DNA of 64,000 nucleotides from Phallusia mammillata (taxonomy: Eukaryota > Chordata > Ascidiacea > Phlebobranchia > Ascidiidae), in contig QLIY01000226.1 of the NCBI GenBank assembly GCA_003260075.1, forward strand, positions 62,001-126,000. Reading direction: 5' to 3'. Position 1 is the first letter of the stretch. Every line of letters starts with the position of its first letter. Of this stretch, positions 9,179-19,885 are shown one piece after another. The notes beneath the pieces are model-generated. The model was not told where the DNA came from. It searched no databases and saw only the letters and a list, made by a program, of their open reading frames with translations. The position numbers were made by a program, and so were the translations under genes.

Positions 9179-12100
9179 GGCAGGTGGGACATAAAAACAA
9201 ACAACTTTGGTGACACACAGCAACACAAATAAAAGTTTAACTGTGGACTTAAAACGTCCGAATAAAACAACAAACAAACCACAACTGAAGCAGAAACGAG
9301 TGCACGTTTAAGTAAGAGTAATATCTGTTACGTAAGACCAGATTAACACATTAGTCCACTAATGACTTTCCGCGTTTTGAAGATTACGCAATAACTTTGA
9401 CCTCCAAACAGAAAGGGGAAATTTTGGGGGATTTTTATGACGTTTTATCACTGATCAAAAATCGAAGTGCAAACTAAATTGTTTCACTCGAAAAAAAACT
9501 ATTATAATAACATTAACAATCACGAAGGTTTTAAAATAATTTAATACGGCCTAATTATTTTTTTGTTTAAATTAAATTGCCTAAATTAAAAAAGAAAAAA
9601 GAAAGCCGCGTGTCGCGCCGATACAACACTGTCGCGTGTCGGTTCAGAAGATGTTCTTTATGTGGGGATTAATTTAAACTTTATTTTACAATCCATTTCG
9701 TTTCAATGCATTTCTTGAATGTAAAAATCTCAGCCAATAAACAACATAGTAATAATGAACTATATGGCATTTAGCAAAAATTCAATAAAAAAAAAAATTT
9801 AAATTTTATCGAGGCCACTAGCCCCTGAAGAAATTTTCTTCCATACATTGTTGAGAAAAGAACAAGAAAAAAGGCGTAAGGTTTTACAATTTGCAATCAC
9901 CTAACAGTTTCAACGCAGCGTTTTTTGAGTTGTGACCGACTAAAGAACTTCTTCATGAAGGAAAGCATGTAAAAAGGTATGTAGGTTAAATGTGTGATAT
10001 AACTTTTTTACAAAAAGCGATCCTTAAAAAGGGGGGGGGGCTTGAGTTGTGACCGACTAAAGAACTTCTTCATGAAGAAAAGCATGTAAAAAGGTATGCA
10101 GGTTAAATGTGTGATATAACTTTTTTACAAAAAGCGATCCTTAAAAACGAGCACCTTTGGGAACACTGTAAAGGGCTTTGAAATAACTTGTTGGGTTTGG
10201 TTGTGGTTTGTAATGTTTGTAATGTGTTTTTTTATGTTTTTGTCAATAGTGTGTCCAAATTTGTCAAACCCAGTGAAATTTGCTTGATAAAATTGTTTTA
10301 TTTTTACTGGACGTTTGATCTATCGTGTTGGCAGATCTTTTACAATAACAATTCAAAATAGCAATTTGTACGTTAAAGTTTTACAACTTTTCTTGTAAGT
10401 TACGAGATTTCTATAATTTTAAGCTTCACAACATATGGTATCCGTTTATCTGCAAGATAATAACAAAATGCTAGCAATTAAGCTACCTGTAGTCCAAGCT
10501 TTATAGGAAGCGCCCAAAGCAAATGAAGGATAGGTGTGGAATCAAAATTTATGTCCTGTTAACGCTTCATTCACACAAAAATGCGTGGATAAGTTTTCTC
10601 ACGGGGCGCAAAAATTATTTGCCTTTAGTGTTAAAACGACAGTGCGTGACGGATACATGACCTCGGGGGGGGGGGCACAACTTTTCTTGTACGAGATTTC
10701 TATAATGTTAGGCTTTACAACATATGGTGCCGTTTATCTGCAAGATAATAACAAATTGCTAGCAATTAAGCTGCCTATATAGTCCAAGCTTTATTGGAAG
10801 CGCCCAGAGCGAATGAACGGTAGGTGGGGCATCAAATTTTATGTCCTGTTAACGCTTCATTCACAAAAAAATGCGTGGATAAATTTTCTCACGGGGCGCA
10901 AAAATTCTTTGCCTTTAGTGTTAAAACGACAGTGCGTGACGGATACATGACCTCGGCGGCTCGTGTCCAAACAAACAGCTCTGTCTGCAAATCAAGCCAA
11001 GAAACCCAGTAAAATCCTAAAGGCAATTTACCAGCAATCGATTGACCTACGTGCTTTTTGCCGCAGTCGTTCAATTTTGTAGGCAGCAGCTGCTTTTTGG
11101 CTTGAAGCTTTTCCACGAAACCCTGAAATACAGAATTGATCCCAGATTGCTTATTACTAGTGTGGTAAATGTGATATCGTCCCTAACCTAAACAAAAAAC
11201 AATTGAAGAATCAAAAAATACTTTGGAGCAATAAACACAAAAGCAACATGCATTATTGTTTAAACGTTCGGGAAATGCTCATATCATCATGTGATATGGG
11301 GGTTACACCAGTCACACCCGTTTATAAGCACAAAAAATACTAATCTCACAAAATATCGTGCAAGAAAATGTGCTGGATGTTTGTATCGAATTAAAATCGG
11401 TGTGTTGTGGTAATTTAAAGCATTTGCGATTTTTCTTGATCCACACTCGGTCTTAATTGTGCCGAAATGGCTGGGCCCAATTCAATTTTTGGGGGGGGGG
11501 CAAACAGCTCTGTCTGCAAATCAAGCGAAGAAACCCAGTAAAATCCTAAAGGCAATTTACCAGAAATCGATTGGCCTACGTGCTTTTTGCCGCAATCCTT
11601 CAATTTTCTAGACAGCAGCTGCTTTTTGGGCATTGGAGCATTTTCAAGATTATCTTTTATACTTAATTGAGCCCAGATAGCTTATTAATAGCGCGGTAAA
11701 TATATCTTATCTTTTTCCTTAACAAAAAAACAATTGAAAAAGGAAAAAATACTTCGGAGCATTATACCCGAATCTGTTCATCAGTTTAATAACGGCCCAA
11801 ATAGCGCAAACAGCGACATACTTTATTATTTAAACGTTTCGGCAAATGCTCATATCATCATCAGTGATGTGGGGGGTCACATCAGTTACACCCGTTTATA
11901 CCCACAAAAAATACTGACCTCCCTATCGTGCAAAAAATGTGCTGGATGTTTGTATCGAATTAAAATCGCCCTGTTGTGTTAATTTAAAGCATTTGCGATT
12001 TTTCTTGATTTACACTCGGTCTTAATTGTGCCGAAATGGCTGGGCCCAATTCAATTTTTGTTTCCGAAACATTCAGTTTGTTTTGCTTTGGGCTTGCTTG

Positions 12101-12991
12101 TACTTTCGGGTTAAGTTTCGGGCCCGGTTGCAACCCTGGTTCATATAGAAGTTTTACTCTTACGTTTTGTTCTGAATAAGCATAGTTTTTTTTATTCAGA
12201 AAAAGAGTTTTTCACTAAGAAAAACGCCGTTAGTGGGCGCTTGTAAGCCTGGTGTTGCGCTGACCCTTTCGCAAAGTCTGACCCCTAGTAGAGAAGCTAC
12301 TGTTGTTTAAAAATTCAAACCCGACCAATAATTTATTTTCAGCATAAATATCACAAAAACTACATATCACCATGAAGAAATCAATCATTTGTTTGCAGAA
12401 AAGAGGTCAATGATATCAGATGGATTCCTTCCGTGGCTCTCCAAAACGCAAGTTCAATAGCAAGTTAGTACTTTGTGGTCTTTGAACTTAGATTGTTTTG
12501 TAAATACTATTTGAACTTACACCTGTTAACGTGAAGTTTTCGAGAAAATGTGGTAATTATACGGCTTTGTTTCTCATTATAACGGGTTATAACTGGTCGC
12601 AGTAACCAACAAGTGGTATATGTTTTCAACAAAATAAAACAGATTAAAAAAACTTGGGGGGGGGGCAAAACGTGGTAATTATACGGCTTTGCTTCTCATT
12701 ACAACGGGTTATAACTGATCGCAGTAACCTAACCAACAAATGGTATATGTTTTCAACAAAATAAAACAGATTAAAAAAAACTTATTTGCCACGAATTGTA
12801 TTTTTAAATTATAATAAAAAATTAATCGATAAAGTTCTACAACGAATACCGCAGTTGTCGCATCTTAGAAACGAATTGCTCAAAATAAATTACCATTGAC
12901 CCAAAGTGACCTCTCTCAAAGGTGAGGTCACATACGGTCGATACTTCACCTACTGTGTTGTCGCAGGGGTCATTTGAGGCCGTCGTCGTGT

Positions 12992-13857
12992 TCAGTGACA
13001 TCCGAAAGCAACAGTCTTTCTGCATCATGCATTGCTTTTAATGCTCTTAAAGTAAGTTGTAATTTTATGTAAACCTAATTTTAACACGAGATAAATAAAC
13101 CAAATGAATTTGAAATTACACAACCGTTTGCTCTTGCCGTCACTAACATATGTCACCAGCACAGCATTTGGAAATAGGTTTGAATATAAATGTATGTTGC
13201 TTTCATCATCCATTGACCTTATTAGTACTAGAGATACCCCGAATCGGTTGGCCGAAACCTAAAATTCGACAGTTTTGCAGAATAAATTCGGCCGAATCAA
13301 TCGAATCAATTATGACGTCACACGAAGTCGTACGCTACGCGTTTGACATAAAAACGTGTTTTTACCATAGAGATAGTGGTGTTTTGTACACAACGGAATA
13401 GTTGTGTTTTTTATTATCGTTTAAGTTTTTTGTAATTTAAGGTTGCATCGGCCATGGTTGTCAGTCTGCCAATCAATAACTTACTTTTTATCTGGATTCT
13501 GGAGAGGCAAGAAACGATAATGTTAAAAAAATCATTGTAGTTAACGCGATTTCCGTTATGGCCTGGTTTGGTAGGTTGTGTGCTGGTGTACATTATTAAG
13601 CAGAAAAGAGACTTTGTTCGCTTTAAATTTGTGATCACAAAAGATTTGTTTTCGGCCGAATCGCAACAATTTTTTCGGCCAAAACCGAAAAAAGGCCGAT
13701 TCGGCCAAATAAATTGGCCAAACCGAATATTCGGTACATCACTGCTTAGTACTTCTCCAAACATCATTTACAATTATGGTAAACATTGTTTAAAATGCCA
13801 ACAGATCTCTAAACCCCATTCCTAAACGTCTGTTCCCACTGCTCCACATGACTCATA
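12992..13857. repeat. Duplicated segment containing a hAT-like element, copy 1
   Basis: Shares GTTCAGTGACAT...GAAAGCAACAGTCTTTC and the whole transposon with 13868-14578. Copy 2 lacks the internal 13303-13466 block, replaced there by the G10 run 14174-14183. Small indels and substitutions throughout fit two haplotypes. Confidence 0.75.
13230..13745. mobile_element. hAT-like non-autonomous element, 516 bp, perfect 8-bp TSD
   Basis: Flanked by TTAGTACT at 13222-13229 and 13746-13753, a perfect 8-bp duplication. The left end AGAGATACCCCGAATCGG matches the reverse complement of the right end (AGTGATGTACCGAATATTCGG), and sub-terminal TTCGGCCGAAT-type palindromes repeat on both sides. Ends of the form TG(T/C)ACCGAATATTCGG are common in hAT MITEs (family knowledge). 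Open frames inside on both strands come from the palindromic repeats. Confidence 0.8.
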
Positions 13858-14105
13858 GGGGGGGGGGCGTTCAGTGACATACGAAAGCAACAGTCTTTCT
13901 GCATCATGCATTGCTTTTAATGCACTTAAAGTAAGTTGTAATTTTAAGTAAACCTAATTTTAACACGGGATAAATGAACCAAATGATTTTGAAATTACAC
14001 AACCGTTTGCTCTTGCCGTCATTATATGTCACCAGCACAACATTTGGAAATAGGTTTGGATATAAATGTATGTTGCTTTTATCATCCATTGACCTTATTA
14101 GTACT

Positions 14106-14461
14106 AGAGATACCCCGAATCGGTCGGCCGAAACCTAAAATTCGACAGTTTTGCAGAATAAATTCGGCCGAATGGGGGGGGGGCCTGCCAATGAATGACT
14201 TACTTTCTATCTGGATTCTGGAGTGGCAAAAAACGATAATGTTAAAAAAATCATTCTACTTAACGCGATTTCCGTTATGGCGTAGTTTGATAGGTTGTGT
14301 GTTGTACATTGTTAAGCAGAAAAGATACTTTGTTCGCTTTAAATTTTTGTTCGCAAAAGATTTGTTTTCGGCCGAATCACAACAAATGTTTCGGCCAAAA
14401 CCGAAAAAAGGCCAATTCGCCCCAAAAAATTGGCCAAACCGAATATTCGGTACATCACTGC
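14106..14461. mobile_element. Second copy of the same hAT insertion (other haplotype)
   Basis: Same element at the same site within copy 2 of the 12992-13857 duplication, with left flank TTAGTACT and a changed right flank TTGTTACT. Its middle is replaced by G10 at 14174-14183. Both alleles carry the insertion, so it predates their split. Confidence 0.7.
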
Positions 14462-14980
14462 TTGTTACTTCTCCAAACTGATTTACAATTATGGTAAACA
14501 TTGTTTAAATGCCTAACAACAGGCCTGTAAACCCCATTCCTAAACGTCTGTTCCCACTGCTCCACATGACTCATAATGCGTGGTTATGACATAACTGACG
14601 CTTGGATATTTTACGTTCGAAATCATATCCTGAGTTTAGGAAGAAAGCCAGATGCGAATGTTTACATTTGATTATAGACCTGTGGGTGTGTGCAATTTTT
14701 GGTAACCTATTTAACGAAAGCAGAATTGTTTTTGTGTCATTTTTTCTACAGTTGAACAAATGAAGAAAGCTATACAGCAAAAGGTTTTAAAATATTGTTT
14801 GTTGGCAAGTTTACGGAATGCAACACAGTTTAAAGGCAGCTATGTACAAAAACTTGCGAATTCTAAAACGCAGAAACTGGAAGCCTCCTATTTGTTGTGT
14901 GTAAATTCGAAAGTTAGTGGAGATTGCCTAATTCTGTCCTTAACTATTTGAAACTGTGATTCCTGGCTTACCAGTTAAAC

Positions 14981-15014
14981 CAGGGGTTCTTAAACTGGGG
15001 GGCGCGCCCCCCTA
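14981..15014. mobile_element. hAT-like end present in only one of two copies
   Basis: CAGGGGTTCTTAAACTGGGG followed by GCGCGCCCCCC is a hAT-type terminus cut off by the G13 run 15015-15027. In the near-identical copy the sequence passes from CTTACCAGTTAAG straight to AGGTTGCTAC (about 15192-15215) with no element. This looks like an insertion that is polymorphic between haplotypes. Confidence 0.5.
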
Positions 15015-16223
15015 GGGGGGGGGGGGGATTTACGGAATGAAACACAGTTTAAAGGCAGCTATCTAAGCTATGTACAAACACTTGCGAATTCTAAAAGGCA
15101 GAAACTGTTTTTCTCCTATTTGTTGTGTGTAATTTTAAAGTTAACAGAGTTTGCCTAATTCTGTCCTTAACTATTTGAAACTGTGGTTCCAGGCTTACCA
15201 GTTAAGAGGTTGCTACATTATCAAAAGAAAATTGTTGTGAACGGCATATATTTTTCATGATGCCTTATATCAGTTATCCAGGGTTGCAAATATCTTCCTT
15301 ATTTCTAAGATTTGCCGTTATTTTAAAGGGCAATGAAAAAATCTATTGTCCTTATTTCTAAGAAATGTCAATGTTTTCGACTTTTTGTCTTATTTTCAAC
15401 AATTACATGTCAAATCCCTGCTACAAATAAAATTAAACCTGTACATGAGGTATCGTGAGATGCACAAAGTATTTGGCAAACCTGGGTGTATCATTAATGA
15501 TTGACGACTCCTAAATACCCCAACATTTCCGAATAGGCCTGGTTCCTAGAAATAAAAAAAATCGTCGACGAGTTTTCTACCTGTCATATTCGACAGGAGC
15601 AAACAAACATAATCCCAAGAGCGTGTGTGGTCTTCTCATGGTGCCGTTCACCCTCTATGCCAGGTTTGCAAACTCAGTAACTTTTTAATTCCCAAACCCA
15701 ACAAATGTATTAAGGTGGCCAGGCGCAATACCAGTTGTGACGTCATACAGGTTGATTGATATGCTTGACGTCATGGTAGTTGGTAAGGCCATAACCAGAG
15801 CGCTGATCTGAAGATTTTTTCGCTGGGGGGGGGGTCAGGCGCAATACCAGTTGTGACGTCATACAGGTTGATTGATATGCCTGACGTCATGGTAGTTGGT
15901 AAGGCCATAACCAGAGCGCTGATCTGAGGCTTTTTTCGCTTGTCATGATTTAAGGTTAGACGGTAATTTTTTAATGACCACAGAGCTTGTGAAAACGCTT
16001 TAGGTTTCATCACTGTAATTTTGTTTTCTTGTCTGTTGAAATGTGTAAAATAGAAATGTGCACATTGTGATAAAGTGTTAAATACTGTCTTTGTTACAAA
16101 ACGTTTTACCTACCAATGTAACTTTTTCGTTGCCAATCTTTTCGGTTTACACTTGAGTCGGCAACCAAATGGTTTAGAACCCCTCCTTGATAGTTAGCGG
16201 TGGATGTAAAATAAACTTTCACC

Positions 16224-16418
16224 TCACTGGCGTATAAAGAGTCCATCTCCACACTGCAGTGCTTTTGGTGGAGAGTTAAAATCACAAATCATCAATAGAA
16301 CTGACTTGGCAGATATTTTTGTTTGATTTGACGGCCAGGCTCGCCGGATATCTGCAAGATTATCTCGCACGCTTGGAAGGTTGAAGTTTTCGCAACGTGA
16401 CAGCTCGTCAGTAGTCAC
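16224..16418 (-). other. Exon-like open segment of unknown origin
   Basis: On the minus strand, CTAG/GTGACTACTGACGAG opens a 64-codon frame with good protein-like composition (CENFNLPSVRDNLADIRRAW, SAKSVLLMICDFNSPPKALQ) that ends at TGA 16226-16224, just before a GTGAAA. The splice-like left border and the composition suggest a terminal exon or a retro-fragment. I do not recognise the family and found no partner exon. Confidence 0.25.
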
Positions 16419-17150
16419 CTAGTTATTATGACATGTTGGAGAGGTTTGGTGTTTTTGTGGTCAGCCTGATGAGGGAAATGTATTGCGTTGATTTCTAGAA
16501 ATCTAGTTAAAAATCTAGTTTTGAAATTGGGCTTACGAATTCAATAGGCAGATAACGTTTGTACCTGGAATTAGCTCTCTTATGTCAACATGGGTTTTAT
16601 AAATATGAGAAAGGGTTGGAGTAATGACTTTTCAGTTGTTTTTAATACAACCAAGCACTTTATCTATCCAAGCAAGTAATGTAATGCAGTATGCAAATGG
16701 CTCAAATTTTTAAAATGTGTAACTTGTTTGTTTGATCACAGGATGACTTGTCAAGTGTTTTAGAGCCAACTACTATAAATTACCTGGGTTTCGAGCAATG
16801 CATGTATTTAAACATTGTTTAGGTTTGGTTGTAAAGTTCTTAATTAATTCTTGGCTCTGTCACAAACTTGCTATTTTTTGGTATTTTCTAATCAAGCAGA
16901 AAAGTTATTCATTTTTAAATCCCATATCTATTTAAACTGTACGTTTGGATTAAATAGATTGATGACTAACTTGCATTTATCATTTTGCATTAGAAAAGTG
17001 TTGTGATTAGCTAATCAAAACCTATTTGTATAGCTGTGCTTCTAGGACCTAAAATCTAGGTGATAAATCAGTTAGTAAAAATGACAGTTATTTCCATCGA
17101 CGGTCAATGCAAATTGCATGTCATTTAGTTTGCTTGTTGTGTGAGTGCAG

Positions 17151-17224
17151 TTCGTAATTCGATTTAGGCAAGAGGCTTTGACAAGTGCGCTTTTGGAAAG
17201 AATCGATTTGGATGCGAAAGGAAG
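17151..17224 (+). other. Possible small exon upstream of ARHGAP20
   Basis: GAGTGCAG at 17143-17150 and GAAG/GTACGT at 17221-17230 bracket 74 bp that are open in one frame (RQEALTSALLERIDLDAKG). It could be a 5' noncoding or coding exon of ARHGAP20 or chance. The phase does not help, because the next coding exon starts with its own ATG. Confidence 0.2.
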
Positions 17225-18641
17225 GTACGTATACGTATCGAACGACTTGTGCTAGCAGCTCATCGCAGAGACAACATTCGGCTGTGAAAGGTGCTAGCGA
17301 GGTAGCGTTCTTGGACGAAGTATTTTCTTTGATTTGAAGATCCTGCGAATTGATTGTAATTCTTCTGTGTCTTTGCATTTAACTTTAGCTAAAGCAGACT
17401 GACTAAACTAAAAAATTGTGTGTGTACAAAACAGTGACAAATATGAAACCAATTTAACACGAAATATTAGTGGAGTGAAAGTTTGTTTTCAGTCGCTGTC
17501 TGCATTTCATCATTACTGCAGTGTGTCGTCGTTAAATTCTCTATGACGGGGGGGGGGTTGAAACCAATATATCACGAAATATTAGTGGAGTGAAAGTTTG
17601 TTTTCAGTCGCTGCCTGCATTTCATCATTACTGCAGTGTGTCGTCGTTAAATTCTCTATGACATAGAGACATGTTGTGACATGTTATTCAACATTTTTCA
17701 AGTTGTATTGTAAGAAGCTTGTTACAAATAAGGGTTTTGCGCGCCAACACTTTTTTTTAATGATAATCCTTTGAAATAAAATAAGTTCTACGCATTGACG
17801 GCCACTGGCAATTTGAGTTTAAAAAATACGGACTAATCGGCAATCGGTTGAACATGCTCAGTGTGTACAACGACAACAACATAACGCATTAATTCGTCTC
17901 AGTTAGCTATAGGACTGCTGCTATGCACCACATTCCGAAAGTGCTGTAAACTCTAAACGCCGCGCACATGTTTAACGTGGCCCGGCGTGCTAGGAAGGCA
18001 AGTTTATAGTTTTATGAAGGCGAATAAACCGCACCGCGTCAACAGGTTCACGCCGTTTTAACGTGTTCTGACACCAGGACAATGATATGGCTAATGTTTT
18101 CTGCCATATGCTGTTTTGTTGTGTGTAGGTAGCCAAAACGTTTTTGTATTTTGCAATGGTATTGTGCAGTGAATGTGTTTGAAGATTGGTCCTAACTGTG
18201 CTTAGGTAAGACAGGCACAAATTGTTAACTTGGATGGTTCTTTGTTTGTACGACAGTTGATTTTGCTTTTCTAACGTTTTTCTACTGGTACAAACAATTT
18301 AAAGTCAGGAGTTTACATTGTTGTTCTCTGATTTAAACACCTCCTAATTGCTTTTAGAAGATAATGATTTGTGAAGTTTGGGTAGAGATATATGTAATGT
18401 TTGTAACTTTCCAATAACACTAGGTTACCTTCCAAAATGATGCAAAACTTTGGATAAAATGGTAATGTAAGCATTTGTTAATCATGCAACTTTATTCACT
18501 GATTAACAGTGAAAAATTGCATGTAATCACATATTTGGCAAATTGTCACCTTGATTAACCTATACACCGAGTGTTGAACACGTCAAATTGCATTGACTGG
18601 CTATTAAACACTTCCCCCCAAACTCTCTATGTAATCCACTA

Positions 18642-18649
18642 TATATAAA
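18642..18649 (+). promoter_or_regulatory. TATA box before a possible first exon
   Basis: TATATAAA lies 29 nt upstream of the ATG at 18671. The spacing would put the transcription start close to that ATG, leaving almost no 5'UTR. That is unusual but not impossible in animals that add a spliced leader. Confidence 0.35.
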
Positions 18650-18670
18650 CAGTTGATAGATTGATAAACG

Positions 18671-18709
18671 ATGTTGTCTGTCTGGCGGAAAGCCTCCATG
18701 CAAGGGACA
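18671..18709 (+). CDS. Possible alternative first coding exon of ARHGAP20
   Basis: ATG begins a 13-codon frame (MLSVWRKASMQGT) ending in a strong donor ACA/GTAAGT in phase 0. The first exons downstream with phase 0 acceptors are those at 21024, 25553, 26897 and 43938, so joining is possible without a frame change. A TATA box lies just upstream. There is no transcript evidence. Confidence 0.3.
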
Positions 18710-19218
18710 GTAAGTTTAGAAATGAATAAGATAACCGCTGTCCGGCCAGTAAAGGGTGTACTTTCGCAGATTATGGTGATGTTTTATGTCCAACTACTGT
18801 GAATTTCATACTGAGATAACTTTTGTTATGGGTTTATGACTTAAACTGACTTCGTGTGTTGTTTATTTAGTGAAGGCAGTTACAGGAAAATATGTTTCGC
18901 ATGCACTCTATATTGTAGACAAGCATGGAGTTCAAAAATAGCTGTTTGCCAACAAAGATGCCACAGAGCTCGTGTATAGTCCATACATTGTATTTGTAAT
19001 CTAAACATGTCTACAATCAGTCTGGTTATTACTAGTTTAAAATGTACGTTATGTACAAGATCTCTTTGACTTTGGATTAGGTTAATTTTTAGGTCCACGT
19101 CTAGTGTTATGAAAAAAAAACGGTGTTGCTTTAATTCATTTCCAGTGTTTAAATGTTAAAATTATTGTGTAATGCTGGCGAAACATGATGTTTTAATAAC
19201 CTGTGAATTACGTCATTG

Positions 19219-19347
19219 ATGACGTCCGAGCAACGATACCGTTTAAGCCCCAGCCTTCTGGGCCCTGGCAGTGTGTCCCCTATTTCAATGGGATTGCGCA
19301 GCGTTCAGGAAGAACCCGATGAAGTATTTGATGACTATGACGATGAG
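19219..19347 (+). CDS. ARHGAP20: ARHGAP20 exon A (first coding exon)
   Basis: ATG at 19219 follows an in-frame TGA at 19204-19206 with no acceptor between, so this ATG is a real candidate start. 43 codons end with an acidic run (EVFDDYDDE) and donor GAG/GTACGT, phase 0. Confidence 0.6.
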
Positions 19348-19801
19348 GTACGTCATAAAAAGTGCTTTGTGACGTGGGTCGTTAACAAATTTTGTAAGCT
19401 GCTTTATAGGGTAATTGCTTTATATGACTTTGATCTTGTCTTTATGGTTTTGGTGTTTGTTATTTTTTGCCTGTTTTTTTGCAGCTATTGACGACACAAT
19501 TAATTGATTTGCACCAGTTTAAACCTATTTCAACGCATCTTGGGAGCATTTCTGCACAAATACAATATCAGTCTTCATATTCGTTTTGGAAGACATGCAC
19601 TCCTTTTAATATATATAATTAAGTTTGATCTCCTTGGAGCATCAAAACCCCCCAAACCTTACGTCCTCTGTTACGAGGACATCCTTTCTTTTAAATACAA
19701 CTTAGCTTATCCTCCAAGGTCTAAAATCACAAAATTTCCGTCTTTTTGCATTTACCTAGGCCAGTAGTTCTCAAACTGTGCGTCGCGACGCCCTGGTGCG
19801 T

Positions 19802-19885
<84 letters not shown>

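Larger units (their letters stand above)
9179..18641. other. Divergent intergenic region between AFG1L and ARHGAP20
   Basis: No confident gene is visible. A CpG-richer patch at about 9600-9650 (GCCGCGTGTCGCGCCG) lies roughly 450 bp upstream of the AFG1L start and may be part of its promoter. Duplicated pairs joined by G runs: 9924-10030/10041-10147, 10384-10664/10677-10955, 10966-11490/11501-12061, 12545-12655/12668-12782, 12992-13857/13868-14578, 14812-15014/15028-15208, 15719-15824/15835-15942 and 17444-17547/17559-17662. Two weak exon-like segments are noted at 16224-16418 (minus) and 17151-17224 (plus). Confidence 0.6.

Noticed and set aside
13414..14501. Several frames of 80-150 codons on both strands
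   Set aside because: They lie in the palindromic repeats of a hAT-like element and cross a G run; no transposase motif is present.
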